NCBI GenBank assembly: GCA_937872405.1
Contig: CALMSP010000317.1
Coordinates: forward strand, 1-39,365
Origin: an uncultured Saprospiraceae bacterium
GTDB lineage: Bacteria; Bacteroidota; Bacteroidia; Chitinophagales; Saprospiraceae
Direction of reading: 5' to 3'
DNA: 39,365 nt
Shown: piece after piece, positions 15,827 through 25,698 of the stretch
How positions within the stretch are numbered: position 1 is the stretch's first letter
Layout: the number at the start of each line of letters is the position of its first letter
Position numbers and translations under genes: made by a program
Notes under the pieces: model-generated
Told to the model about the DNA's origin: nothing
Database searches by the model: none
What the model saw: only the letters and a program-made list of their open reading frames with translations

Positions 15827-18175
15827 TTATTTGCTTACAACAAACTTCTTCGTACCGATGCCTTCAGCCGTGATCAATTGGATGAAGTACGTACCGGCGC
15901 TCAGGTTGCTAAAATCATACTGGAAGTTTTCCTTTTGCACATTGTCATAAATGCGCTGCTGGATCATGCGACCAGAGATATCAAATACTCTCAGCGTAGC
16001 CTGATTAGCTGCATTTTCCAGATTGAGTTGTACGTTCAACTGACCTGTAGTTGGGTTCGGGAACACCGAGAAGTTATTCGCCAGTACGTTTACGTTTTCT
16101 GTGCTCGTCGGATCCGCACCGATAGTCATACGTACCACTGGTGAATAGTCGAAGCCAAAGCCTACTGGGCCGAAAGGCTCTACGCTCATATCGCCAGCGA
16201 GACCCCACATACCAAAGAAACGTGGCTCGCCCAGACCCGTGGTCAAGAAACGCATGGCACTGTAGTTGATAGCGCGGCTCACAGTAGGCGCAAGAATCAC
16301 ACGGTCTTCTACTAAATATTCTACCATTGCCAAGTAGTATTTGCCAGCTTCCAACTCGATAGCTGGGTCACCTTCAAACGGCATCGGTACGGTGATTAGG
16401 GTAGTAGGAGTTTCCGTGCCTGCAATGGTGTAAACGTTGAAACCAAGTAGTGTACGCTCATCTGGGTCAGCAGCAGCATTACCATTAGCATCATTCCATT
16501 CATAGATAGAAATCAGCAGGTCTCTGCCAGCGATGCCTGTTGCATTCGCATTAGCGATAGCAAAGCTCACACTTTGTACGAACTGCCCGCCATTAGGTAT
16601 GAAATAGCAGTTACCAAAGGAAATAGAGGTTGGCTCGTTGGCACCCGGCCAGTTGCTGGCAGCTGGAGTTACAGCTTGCAATTGTGTACCATATTCCTTG
16701 GCAAACAGATTATCCGTAATAACGAATGCGAATACCTGATCGTTATCGTTGGCATCAAAGTCTTCGGCATCTGCACTGATGGCGTAAACACCAACGAACT
16801 CCCCTTCTTCCGAAGGCGTGTAGAGATTGTCGAATGGAATGTTTTCTATAATTGTATTAGCTGGCACTGTACCATAGTCCAAATCATCGGTGTAAACAAC
16901 GTTGTCATCCTCATCGAAGATGGAGATATTGAGTGTTACGTTTGTTTGATTTACCGCACCGATATTTTCAATATCTGCGAGGAAACCGATAGGCTCTACT
17001 TGGCTCAGTGGCGTCTGTGCGTTGGGTGGCACAGCAAAAAATGCGTTGGTACGCATATTATTAGCTTCCTGCTCGATGATTTTTACATCATCAATAGCCC
17101 AATAGTAGTAGTTGGCGCTATAAATAAACTTCACTTGCAAAGTTTGTGCACCGCCTGTACCGATAAGCGGTACGCGAATCTTGTTACCATTGGTTGCAGC
17201 TGCGTTGGTCACCAGATCCGTGTTAATTTGAGTAGTATCCCAAGTGATACCTTGATCCTTACTCCAAGCTACGCGAAAGCTACTTTGGAATTGGCGCGCC
17301 ATTTGCCAGAAAGTCAAGCTAAAGCCAGCCGCCGAGGAGCCACTCACATCAATAATCGGAGATACCAATTCACCAAACTGGCCAGCCGGGCAAATACCAC
17401 CACCAGCACCGCAGCCTCCGGTACCGCTATCGAGGAAGTCCGTTTCAAAAATAGCAGCGCCATTGCACCGTGTTGGCGAAAGGATAGTATTGCCACCGCA
17501 GCTACCGCGCACTGTGCCAGTGCCGCTCCAAGTCCAAGTAGGAATGGTATCCACGCCATTGCTGCAGCGGCTATTGATTACCGTCCAACCGTTTAAGCCA
17601 CCACTGAAGTCACCCTGACCTGGTTCGTTACCCCATACAACGATATCAGTAGATGTATCTACAGCATCATTGCGAGCGATAGTGACCATTACGCCGTTAG
17701 CGATCTGCGTCTTGATAACTTGGCAGGCAGCCTGCGATACCATAAACGAAGGAACGGTAATTAACTCCGCGTTAGGCCCTGCTCCCATAGTGATAATAGC
17801 TGCCGCAGAGTTGTTGCACACGATCACGGCATTGGCGCCCCGTTGCTGTGCTTCATACACTTTGATGGAAAAGTTGCATACGCCCCTGTCCACTACGGCA
17901 ACTTTGCCACTTAGGTCATTGGTTACAGCTGTGCAGGCTAAGTTACCTCCTTCCGTGTCCACTGCCAGTATCAATTCACCGCTTACACTGGCTACATCGC
18001 AAGTTAACGGGCCAAAAGCTGCAATTTGGGCAGGCGTAGAACCAGCAATACTCGCCGGAGCAGTGACTGTAAGGGTGTGACTGAATTGGGCATTGAGCAG
18101 ATTGCTCCAGCTTAGGCTGATCAACAGCGCAAACAAGAACAAACCCTGCTTTTTCAGACAAGTAAAATTCATCAT
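15827..18175 (-). CDS. Large secreted protein with PA domain and T9SS sorting domain
   Basis: This 782-aa protein has a signal peptide (residues 1-30, ending NLLNAQ). A PA (protease-associated) domain covers about 50-165, with VAVVDRGVCNFSIKVYEAQ and GANAVIVCNN. A MAM/jellyroll-like domain follows, with many Cys and Gly residues at about 200-260 and WAIDDVKIIE near 365. Next comes a CARDB/Ig-like part (FLADIENIGAVNQTNVTLN) and another beta domain. The tail from about 705 is a type A T9SS sorting domain: FSVFPNPTTGQLNVQL, LRVFDISGRMIQQ, LSAGTYFIQLI and terminal KKFVVSK. It should be exported across the outer membrane and anchored or released. No protease catalytic domain is visible, so its activity is unknown. 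Confidence 0.88.
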   Translation of the reverse strand: MMNFTCLKKQGLFLFALLISLSWSNLLNAQFSHTLTVTAPASIAGSTPAQIAAFGPLTCDVASVSGELILAVDTEGGNLACTAVTNDLSGKVAVVDRGVCNFSIKVYEAQQRGANAVIVCNNSAAAIITMGAGPNAELITVPSFMVSQAACQVIKTQIANGVMVTIARNDAVDTSTDIVVWGNEPGQGDFSGGLNGWTVINSRCSNGVDTIPTWTWSGTGTVRGSCGGNTILSPTRCNGAAIFETDFLDSGTGGCGAGGGICPAGQFGELVSPIIDVSGSSAAGFSLTFWQMARQFQSSFRVAWSKDQGITWDTTQINTDLVTNAAATNGNKIRVPLIGTGGAQTLQVKFIYSANYYYWAIDDVKIIEQEANNMRTNAFFAVPPNAQTPLSQVEPIGFLADIENIGAVNQTNVTLNISIFDEDDNVVYTDDLDYGTVPANTIIENIPFDNLYTPSEEGEFVGVYAISADAEDFDANDNDQVFAFVITDNLFAKEYGTQLQAVTPAASNWPGANEPTSISFGNCYFIPNGGQFVQSVSFAIANANATGIAGRDLLISIYEWNDANGNAAADPDERTLLGFNVYTIAGTETPTTLITVPMPFEGDPAIELEAGKYYLAMVEYLVEDRVILAPTVSRAINYSAMRFLTTGLGEPRFFGMWGLAGDMSVEPFGPVGFGFDYSPVVRMTIGADPTSTENVNVLANNFSVFPNPTTGQLNVQLNLENAANQATLRVFDISGRMIQQRIYDNVQKENFQYDFSNLSAGTYFIQLITAEGIGTKKFVVSK

Positions 18176-18228
18176 ATTTTAAACGTGTTTTTAAGTGATT
18201 AAATCAATTTTTGTTACGCTCGCTTCAA

Positions 18229-18236
18229 TAAAGATA
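18229..18236 (-). promoter_or_regulatory. Possible -7 element for the PA-domain protein
   Basis: The minus strand reads TATCTTTA, one base off TAnnTTTG, about 54 bases before the ATG at 18175. A TTTC sequence about 22 bases further upstream could serve as the -33 box. The rest of the 288-bp spacer to the end of smc (18176-18463) shows no credible gene. Confidence 0.3.
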
Positions 18237-18463
18237 CACGCAAATTTACACCTCGTAGGAAATTTTTGCTTATACTTTATGAATTTTCTCAATGTTGTTT
18301 GGCTTTTTAAAGGCAATGTAGGACTTTTGAAGGGAGGCAAATTACGCTTTTTTACTATTTCTACGAGGCTCTTACGCACTTTTTGTTAAAAATGCCAATA
18401 TTTTCCACAATTGTATTGTTATGAACAATAAACAACTGAAGCACTGAGCGTTGCCCTGTCCTT

Positions 18464-21400
18464 TTAAGTACGCATTTCAAACGCGCCGATGTGCTCAAAG
18501 TCCCGTAAATCCACAGGTGCAACCCCCGAAACACCCTGCTCAGCCATGTACACGCCATAGATGGTATCTACCGCTGCCATGGTGAGTTTATTATGCGTGA
18601 CGATGATAAACTGGGAGTCTTTCGAGAATTTTTTAATAATTTTATTGAATTTGCTGATGTTGGTATCATCCAAAGGCGCATCTACTTCATCAAAAATGCA
18701 GAAGGGTGCCGGTTTTAGTAAATACAAGGCAAACAAAAGCGCAGTAGCGGTGAGGGTTTTTTCGCCGCCGGAAAGCTGGGCGATGGTTTGTGGCCGTTTG
18801 CCTTTGGGCTTCGCAACGATTTCGATTTTGGATTCCAATGGATTTTCGGGGTCTAACAAAATCAAATCGCAGTTGTCATCTTCCGTAAACAGGCTACGGA
18901 ATACCTCGATGAAATTGAGCCGCACCCGCTCAAAAGCCCCCAGAAATTGGGCCGTAGCCGTTTCTTCGATTTCTTTAATCGTTTGTAACAACGATTCTTT
19001 GGCTTGTACGACATCGTCGCGCTGTTGGGAAATGTCGTCGTAGCGTTGCTTCATTTCGTTGTAGGCTTCTACTGCCATGGGGTTGATTTCGCCGTAATTA
19101 TCCAACCGATTTTTGAGGCGTTCGACTTTCATTTCCAGCGCTACCTCCGTCATCGGTTCGGTGAAGGAAGGTTCGGCTACGGCGCTCAAATCTACGTTGA
19201 ATTCAATCTGTACGCGCTGCTGGATGGCGTTCATTTTGAATTTTACATCCGTTAGCTTGTCCTTGAGATTATTGATAAGCACTTGCCCATTTTGCACCTG
19301 CTTGGACAGCTGCCGTAGTTTATTCTCTAATTCGTTGATTTCTCCGCGTGATTTGAAATAAAATTGCTCCACTTCACCCAGCGCGGCTTCGCGTTCTTTG
19401 CGTTCGCCATAGGCTTCTACCAAGACTTGTTCCATTTCCAGAATAGCATCAGCGATTTGTGCTGCTTCTAACTCGCTAATTTTCAGCGCCTTATGATTAG
19501 CCTCTAAGTTTTGGGTCAACTCTTCCAATTGGCGTTCGCGGTAGGAACGTTCTCGCTGCAGCGCCGAAACTTTATTTTGCTGTCGGATATACTCAATATT
19601 CTTTTCGTTGAATACGGCCGAAGCCTGGCTGAGTTGCTCCGCCATCTGCTGGAAGATTTTATCATTGCTGGAAATTTTCATCTTTGCCTCCACCAATTGC
19701 AATTGTTTGGCGGCTAATTCCTGTTCGATGGTGGTATTGGCGTCGCGTAGGCGCTGTATCGTTTCCCCCGATTCGGCACGCTTCTGGTCAGCCTCGCGCA
19801 GGAAGGTTTCAAAATTTTCCAGCCGAGTGTAAAACGTGATTTTCTGTTGGGTAACTTTATTTAGGTCGTTGCGGGCTTCCTGCATGTGCGCGGGTACGCG
19901 CTGCGCCTTGAGGGTTTCGATTTTTGATTTGATATTGTAAAATTCAGTGGCTAAGCGGTTGGATTCTTTTTCAAGCTGTTGAATCTGGTGTTCCAGCACT
20001 TCAAGACTCTTCTTGCGCCCAATTCTTTTACCTTCAAATAAGCCCACTGAGCCCCCTGAAACACTGAATTGTCGCTGAATATAACGCCCGCTCTTCGCCA
20101 GCAGCGTTAGGTTATTACCCGATATTTGCGGTATTAGTTCGTCGCGCTCGGTGATGAGCACATTGCCCAGCAAGAAACTGCACAAATTGCGATACACCGG
20201 ATCGGTTTCTACCAAGTCCACTGCGCTTAGGGTATCGGGCAGTAGCGTAATGGGTTCTACGTAGTCTTGAAAAGCCTCGAGGATAAAAAAATTGGCTTTC
20301 CCTTTCTGGCTCTTGCCAAGCAGCTCGATGGCGCGCTGGGCCTCGGCATAAGTCTGCACCACATAGTAGTTAAGGTAAGGCTCTAAGTAATTTTCGATAG
20401 CAACGCGATAGTCCTCCTTCACGTAGATCACGTCGGAGAGCAGTGGCGTATTGCGCCATGCTTTGTTGCTACTCAAAAAACGAATAGATTCTGGAAATCC
20501 CTCCAAGTTTTCGATCATGCTTTGGGTGAGCTTGAATTCGTTGCGGCGGGCGTCGAGTTCGCGATTGATCTTGGAGACTTCTTTGGTAAGCGCTTCTTGG
20601 GCGGCTTCGGCCTGTTGGAGTTGCTGTTGGCGTTGCTCTTCGGCGCGTTCTAAAGCGTTGAGGGTGGCGTGCTTAGCCGTTTCTTCTGCTTCAAGTGCGT
20701 CAATTTTCAGTTGCAATTGGGCTACCTCTTCGCGGCGTTGTTGTGTATCGAAGCTGCTGCGCTCCAATTCAAATAAGGCACTTTGAATCTGGTTGTTATT
20801 AACCGCTTTGCGTTTTTCAAGTTCAAATACGTCGCGCTCCAGCGCTTGTTGGTCTTTGACCACTACGTCCAGATCGGACTTCAGTGCGCCATGGCTTTCG
20901 CGAATTGCTTTGAGTTGGCTTTCTGCTGCTTGTAAGGCTTCCACCAAATGGTGTTCCTGGTGTTGCTCAATTTCTACTTCGCTGCGGTAGCGCTCTATTT
21001 CCAAGTGTAGTTGCTTGATGCGGACTTCAGCGGTTTGAATATCTTCGACAAGTTTGATGCGGTTTTGTTTTACAAATTGCTTTTTCTGTTCTTGCATCCG
21101 CTTGTCGGCTTCAGTAGTTTTGATTTGCCCTACAAGGTGGTTAAGCTCACGCTGGCGTTCGGAAAGGTTTTTTTCCGTATCCAAATTAGTCTTACGCTCG
21201 CGTTCAATTTGAGCTTCGATGTCGCGTATTTGCACTTCCAACTGGCGATAGGCATGCGCTTCTTTTTCTAATTGTTCTTGCAGATCGCGTTGGGTCTGTT
21301 GCAATGCGGCTACTTTGATCCAGCCCAGATCAATGCTCAGATGCTTGTATTCGTCGCGGATTTCAAAATAGCGTTTGGTGCGCTTGGCTTGTTTTTCAAG

Positions 21401-22012
21401 GGCATTGAGGTTGCCTTCAATTTCGAACAACAAATCTTGGATGCGCTCCAAGTCGGCCGAAGTGCTTTCCAGCTTGCTAAGTGTTTCTCGTTTGCGGGCT
21501 TTGTATTTGGAGACGCCGGCGGCCTGTTCAAACATACGGCGGCGCGAGTTGTCTTTATCTGCCAGAATATCGTCCACCATGCCTAGTGCAATAATGGCGT
21601 AGGAATCCGAACCGATGCCGGTATCCAGGAGCAGGGTGGTAATATCTTTGAGGCGACACTGCACGCCATTCAAGCGGTATTCGCTTTCGCCGGTACGGTA
21701 GAGCATGCGCGTGACCGTGACGGTGTTGTATTCGGTGGGTAGTAGGTTTTTGGTGTTTTCAAAGGTAAGCGATACAGAGGCAAGCCCTCCGGGTTTACGA
21801 TTTTTGGCACCATTAAAAATGACACTTGTCATCGTATCTAAGCGCAATTCGCTACTTTTTTGCTCTCCCAGCACCCAGCGGATAGCGTCCACGACATTGG
21901 ATTTGCCGGAGCCATTGGGTCCGACAATGCCTATTACATCTTCGCCAAAATGAATGACCGTTTCGTTGGCAAAGCTCTTGAATCCCTTTATTTCGAGACT
22001 TTTTAACCGCAT
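18464..22012 (-). CDS. smc: Chromosome segregation SMC ATPase
   Basis: The 1182-aa reading starts at ATG 22012; a TTG three codons upstream is in frame but unlikely. The head begins LKSLEIKGFKSFANE with Walker A GPNGSGKS at about 31-38. Two long coiled coils flank a hinge at about 500-660 (GFPESIRFLSSNKAW, ISGNNLTLLAKSGRYI). The C-terminal head has the ABC signature LSGGEKTLTATALLFAL at about 1080 and Walker B FCIFDEVDAPLDD at about 1105. SMC dimers with ScpAB load at origins and organise the nucleoid. No scpA or scpB is adjacent. The polyprenyl synthase gene lies 77 bp upstream on the same strand. Confidence 0.97.
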   Translation of the reverse strand: MRLKSLEIKGFKSFANETVIHFGEDVIGIVGPNGSGKSNVVDAIRWVLGEQKSSELRLDTMTSVIFNGAKNRKPGGLASVSLTFENTKNLLPTEYNTVTVTRMLYRTGESEYRLNGVQCRLKDITTLLLDTGIGSDSYAIIALGMVDDILADKDNSRRRMFEQAAGVSKYKARKRETLSKLESTSADLERIQDLLFEIEGNLNALEKQAKRTKRYFEIRDEYKHLSIDLGWIKVAALQQTQRDLQEQLEKEAHAYRQLEVQIRDIEAQIERERKTNLDTEKNLSERQRELNHLVGQIKTTEADKRMQEQKKQFVKQNRIKLVEDIQTAEVRIKQLHLEIERYRSEVEIEQHQEHHLVEALQAAESQLKAIRESHGALKSDLDVVVKDQQALERDVFELEKRKAVNNNQIQSALFELERSSFDTQQRREEVAQLQLKIDALEAEETAKHATLNALERAEEQRQQQLQQAEAAQEALTKEVSKINRELDARRNEFKLTQSMIENLEGFPESIRFLSSNKAWRNTPLLSDVIYVKEDYRVAIENYLEPYLNYYVVQTYAEAQRAIELLGKSQKGKANFFILEAFQDYVEPITLLPDTLSAVDLVETDPVYRNLCSFLLGNVLITERDELIPQISGNNLTLLAKSGRYIQRQFSVSGGSVGLFEGKRIGRKKSLEVLEHQIQQLEKESNRLATEFYNIKSKIETLKAQRVPAHMQEARNDLNKVTQQKITFYTRLENFETFLREADQKRAESGETIQRLRDANTTIEQELAAKQLQLVEAKMKISSNDKIFQQMAEQLSQASAVFNEKNIEYIRQQNKVSALQRERSYRERQLEELTQNLEANHKALKISELEAAQIADAILEMEQVLVEAYGERKEREAALGEVEQFYFKSRGEINELENKLRQLSKQVQNGQVLINNLKDKLTDVKFKMNAIQQRVQIEFNVDLSAVAEPSFTEPMTEVALEMKVERLKNRLDNYGEINPMAVEAYNEMKQRYDDISQQRDDVVQAKESLLQTIKEIEETATAQFLGAFERVRLNFIEVFRSLFTEDDNCDLILLDPENPLESKIEIVAKPKGKRPQTIAQLSGGEKTLTATALLFALYLLKPAPFCIFDEVDAPLDDTNISKFNKIIKKFSKDSQFIIVTHNKLTMAAVDTIYGVYMAEQGVSGVAPVDLRDFEHIGAFEMRT

Positions 22013-22089
22013 AGCCCGCAAAGATAGGAAATTGGGCGATTTTTCAATTTGGCAATTGGCGAATGATTTTTAAAATGCCCGTTAAATTT

Positions 22090-23067
22090 TTAAAATGCCC
22101 GATTGGCAAGTTTGTCCGCCAGCTCGGCTATGGCCGTTTTTACAGTAGCATCCCCTGGTAGCTGCTCCAATGCATCATAGGCTTGCCGCATGTAATTTGT
22201 TTTGATACTTTCGGCATGTTTTGGAATGTCGAGTTGTTGCAACAGATGAATGACTCGTTCAATCTTTTCAGCTTCTTGGTCGGTCGTAGCCAGCCAATGG
22301 CAAAGTTCTTGACGTGTAGCGTCATCGGCTATTTCTAAAGCCTTGATTATCAGGTATGTTTTCTTATTTTGTGCAATGTCACCACCTTGTTTTTTCCCAA
22401 CTATAGTCGGGTTACCAAAAGCATCCAACCAATCATCTTGCAATTGAAAAGCGATACCCGCATTGCGCCCGAAAGTTGCCAATTGTGCGGCCTGCGGCAA
22501 GGTAGCTCCGCCAATGATGGCCCCTAATTCAAGCGCTCCGCCAATAAGTGCAGCGGTTTTGAGTTCAATCATTTTAAGATAGGCATCAATGGATACCGTT
22601 TCGCGTTGCTCAAAATCCATGTCCATCTGCTGCCCTTCGCACACTTCAATAGCGACCCGATTAAAGCAGTTAAGCAACTGAGGCAGGCAATCGGGCGCAG
22701 CCGTTTTAAGCAGATACGCATAGGCATAGATGAGCATCACGTCGCCACTTAGGATGCCCGCATTCAAGCCAAATCGCTGATGTACAGTGGGTTGACCACG
22801 CCGCAGCGGCGCCTGATCCATGATGTCATCGTGGACTAAGCTAAAATTATGAAAGATTTCAATGGCATAAGCGGCAGGAAGTGCTCGGCTGGCAGGTGCA
22901 CCAAACATCTGGCAGGCCATAAGTGCAAGCGCCGGACGCAGCCGCTTCCCTCCCACCTGCATGATGTAGTTTACGGGTTCGTACAAGGACTGTGGCTCTT
23001 GCCGAAAAATCTGTTCATCCAAATATTGTTGAAATAAAAGTTGTATTTCATCAAAATTTTGCATCAT
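22090..23067 (-). CDS. Polyprenyl diphosphate synthase (trans-isoprenyl type)
   Basis: The 325-aa reading starts at ATG 23067; a TTG at 23097 would add ten residues. The first aspartate-rich motif DDIMD lies in FSLVHDDIMDQAPLRRGQPT and the second, DDWLD, in AFQLQDDWLDAFGNP. VGGKRLRPALALMACQMFG marks the isopentenyl-diphosphate-binding region. The family condenses IPP with allylic diphosphates. Product length (farnesyl, geranylgeranyl or longer) is set by residues before the first motif (AIEIFHNFS). The Phe there and the short spacer suggest C15-C20, though this is inference. The gene is divergent from the response-regulator gene. Confidence 0.92.
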   Translation of the reverse strand: MMQNFDEIQLLFQQYLDEQIFRQEPQSLYEPVNYIMQVGGKRLRPALALMACQMFGAPASRALPAAYAIEIFHNFSLVHDDIMDQAPLRRGQPTVHQRFGLNAGILSGDVMLIYAYAYLLKTAAPDCLPQLLNCFNRVAIEVCEGQQMDMDFEQRETVSIDAYLKMIELKTAALIGGALELGAIIGGATLPQAAQLATFGRNAGIAFQLQDDWLDAFGNPTIVGKKQGGDIAQNKKTYLIIKALEIADDATRQELCHWLATTDQEAEKIERVIHLLQQLDIPKHAESIKTNYMRQAYDALEQLPGDATVKTAIAELADKLANRAF

Positions 23068-23297
23068 TTGTCTATATTTGTTGTACTGTTTTGCCAAAAA
23101 AAATTAAATTTTCAGAGACCACGCTGAATAACACCAAATAGCTTTCTGCTAATGTGTTGACAATCAGTCGTTTTCTCTTTATTAAAAGGAATTCAAGGCA
23201 GCGCTTGTGGGCGCACTTACGCGCTCGTCGCTCAAAAGTAGCCAATTCCTGCATGATTAGGTTGTTGTTTTTTGCCAAATTCTTAAAGTCCTTTTTT

Positions 23298-23729
23298 GTG
23301 GAAAACTACGGAAACCCCGTCAACATTCTACTGGTGGAAGATAATCCTGCCGATGTAGAGTTGACCAGACAAGCATTCAAAGAATGCCGGGGTAATGTGA
23401 GCATTGACGTGGCTTACAATGCTATAGATGCACTGCATTATCTCCGAAGCGGCACCAATCCGCTGCCCATGCTGATTTTGCTCGACCTTAACCTTCCTGG
23501 TTGGGATGGCAAAAATTTACTTCGGGAGATCAAATCGGATAGCAGTTTACGCAAAATTCCGATTATTATACTTACAACATCCAACTCTGGCCGAGATGTA
23601 GCCGAAAGCTACAGTTTGCAAGCGAATTGCTATATCGTAAAACCATTGGATGTGGATGTATTTTTTGAAACAGTGAAAAGAATCGAGCAATTTTGGCTGA
23701 ACACAGCGCTTTTGCCTATAGAGACATAG
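23298..23729 (+). CDS. Single-domain response regulator (Rcp1/CheY-like)
   Basis: A receiver domain only, about 143 aa from GTG 23298. The frame is open up to 23154, and an ATG at 23253 is an alternative, but receiver homology begins at VNILLVEDNPADVELTRQAF. The phospho-acceptor Asp is in LILLDLNLPGWDG, followed by conserved Thr-Thr in IIILTTSNS and Lys in YIVKPLD. There is no output domain, as in phosphotransfer relay proteins that pair with bacteriophytochrome or hybrid kinases. It lies 43 bp before the REC-PAS-REC gene, which suggests a shared phosphorelay or scaffold. Confidence 0.85.
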   Translation: MENYGNPVNILLVEDNPADVELTRQAFKECRGNVSIDVAYNAIDALHYLRSGTNPLPMLILLDLNLPGWDGKNLLREIKSDSSLRKIPIIILTTSNSGRDVAESYSLQANCYIVKPLDVDVFFETVKRIEQFWLNTALLPIET

Positions 23730-23772
23730 TGCTTCAAAGCCTATGTCAGCCACAAAAACGTTTTGCACATTT

Positions 23773-25659
23773 ATGGAATATATCTTACTTATTGAAGACA
23801 ATCCGCCAGATGCAGAGCTTGTCAAATCCTACCTTCGTGATGCTACTTCCGTGTATCACGTCGTTCATTTGTCTTCGCTGTGGAAGGGTATAGAGCATAT
23901 TGCAATGGGTAATCAGGTGGACTTGGTACTACTTGACCTGGCTTTAGATGATAACGCTGGTTTTGGCACGCTCAAAATTTTCATAGAAAAAATACCCACC
24001 GTTCCGGTTGTCGTGATGACAGGCACCATCAACGAAATTGTTGGCATGCAAGCAGTAAGGACAGGTGCGCAGGATTTTCTCATCAAAGGCGAATTTGATA
24101 AAAAACATTTCCTTCGTATGGTGCGGCATTCTATTCAGCGCCATAGAAGCCAATTGGACCGCCAATCAGAGCTACTACAACTCCGCACACAACAGCAACG
24201 CAACAAGCGCTTATCGGAAATGACTAAAACCGGCGACTGGGAGATGAAGCTGCATAACCACGCGATGAGTTGGAGTAATGAAATGTGCCACATCATAAGC
24301 CATAGCGAATCGCAAAATACCCATACTCGATCTGATTATCTGCGGATGGTGTACTCCGAAGATGTAGAACGAGTGGAAGCCTTTTTCGAACAAGCTGTGC
24401 AAATGAATCAGCAGTGCCAGGTGCTGCACCAGTTGGTTGTCAATAATCGCCTGCGACATGTGCTCCTGCAATGCACTTTGGAAGCCGAGGAATCCAGTGG
24501 TAAGCTCCGACTATTGGGCAGCATTCAGGATGTAACAGAACTTCGCCAGCAATTAGATAGCCCTCAAAAGTCATCCAACACTCCAGAAACTTGGATGTCC
24601 CTCTATGCGCTGGTGTGTGCAGCTTACAGCCCCCTACAAGCCATCCATCAAACCTTAAAGCAACTGCCAGCGCCCGGAGAAGCAGAAGAGATGCGCTACC
24701 ACCTTCGGGAGGTGTTTCGATTGGTATTCCAACAGCTTAATGTCTTACTTCCACAAGCAACCATAGAGGTGGTACAAACATCTGCTCCCGATCGGGTACA
24801 ACTTGACGCTTGGTTGGCCACACTCAAGACAATACTTCATACGAATGAATCAGCCCACGATATTACATTTGATAGCGAATATCATCAAGATTTACCAGAA
24901 TCTGCTCGGTTTCATGAAGCATTACTGTCTTTATTCGTATTTAATATTACAGAATACTTATTGCAAAAAAATCATAACCTCCATACCATTCGCTTAAAAG
25001 CGGAAACCATCCAAGACGGTAACGCCCACTGGTATTTGCAGCTGCGCTTCCTCCCGCCGCCTAACAAGGACAGATTATCCGTGTGGATACAAGCAACGAA
25101 GGTCATTCATGCGCAACAATCGGATAATAATTCTAATGGTACAAATCATAAAAACTGGCAAAAGTTACTGACTATACTGGAGGGTAACTGGTGCCTGAAT
25201 GCCAAGCATGAACTGCAAATTGACATTCCGCTATGGGTACCACAAGATGCCGAACCGCTGAAGCCGATAGATGTGCAAGAGCGCGAACTTCGGTTATTAG
25301 TCTTTGAATCTCAGTCTATTATGAAAACTTCTATCCGGCTTTCTTTGCAGGCATATCCTCAAAAAATGCAAATTGATTTTGTGGAACAAGCACAGGAAGG
25401 GCTGGAAAAACTGTCCTCGCATACTTATGATTTGATTATGCTGGACATAGAATTACCCAACCAAGATGGTATGCAACTAATCCAACAGCTACATCACTTA
25501 TATAACATACCCATCATTGCCATGAGTCGAGATATCACCTTGCAAAACCGTCGGGCTTGTTTAGAGGCAGGTGCAAAAACTTTGATGCCCAAGCCACCAT
25601 CTCGAGAAGAACTACACCAGTATATCCTGCATTTATTGACCTATCATACCTTATCGTGA
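23773..25659 (+). CDS. REC-PAS-degenerate histidine kinase-REC protein
   Basis: The 628-aa reading starts at ATG 23773; an ATG at 23743 is also in frame. REC1 (1-115) is complete: YILLIEDN, Asp55 in LVLLDLALDD, Lys105 in FLIKGE. A coiled linker leads to a PAS-like domain (about 145-258; TGDWEMKLHNHAMSWS, LLGSIQDVTELRQ). The next 230 residues run in the order of a kinase core, but where a phospho-His motif would stand the text is AAYSPLQAIHQTLKQL. The ATPase-like part keeps only an N-box-like LLSLFVFNITEYL and has no Gly-rich boxes. REC2 (505-628) has Asp558 and Lys607, but its acidic pair is altered to FES. It is probably a non-catalytic scaffold or phospho-sink. Confidence 0.8.
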   Translation: MEYILLIEDNPPDAELVKSYLRDATSVYHVVHLSSLWKGIEHIAMGNQVDLVLLDLALDDNAGFGTLKIFIEKIPTVPVVVMTGTINEIVGMQAVRTGAQDFLIKGEFDKKHFLRMVRHSIQRHRSQLDRQSELLQLRTQQQRNKRLSEMTKTGDWEMKLHNHAMSWSNEMCHIISHSESQNTHTRSDYLRMVYSEDVERVEAFFEQAVQMNQQCQVLHQLVVNNRLRHVLLQCTLEAEESSGKLRLLGSIQDVTELRQQLDSPQKSSNTPETWMSLYALVCAAYSPLQAIHQTLKQLPAPGEAEEMRYHLREVFRLVFQQLNVLLPQATIEVVQTSAPDRVQLDAWLATLKTILHTNESAHDITFDSEYHQDLPESARFHEALLSLFVFNITEYLLQKNHNLHTIRLKAETIQDGNAHWYLQLRFLPPPNKDRLSVWIQATKVIHAQQSDNNSNGTNHKNWQKLLTILEGNWCLNAKHELQIDIPLWVPQDAEPLKPIDVQERELRLLVFESQSIMKTSIRLSLQAYPQKMQIDFVEQAQEGLEKLSSHTYDLIMLDIELPNQDGMQLIQQLHHLYNIPIIAMSRDITLQNRRACLEAGAKTLMPKPPSREELHQYILHLLTYHTLS

Positions 25660-25698
25660 AAACATCTGGCGGGGCGTCCGTGTTTCTATTCCATTAAA

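Noticed and set aside
16574-17596. Long 340-codon plus-strand frame opposite the PA-domain gene.
   Set aside because: It is the antisense shadow of a well-supported T9SS protein and has low-complexity Cys/Ser/Ile-rich composition.
18195-18389. Open frames on both strands between smc and the PA-domain gene.
   Set aside because: Both are short, show no homology pattern, and overlap the likely promoter region.
23154-23297. Upstream extension of the single-domain response regulator (48 residues, basic).
   Set aside because: Receiver homology starts right after GTG 23298. The extension has no counterpart in the family and looks like spacer that happens to be open, though ATG 23253 cannot be excluded.
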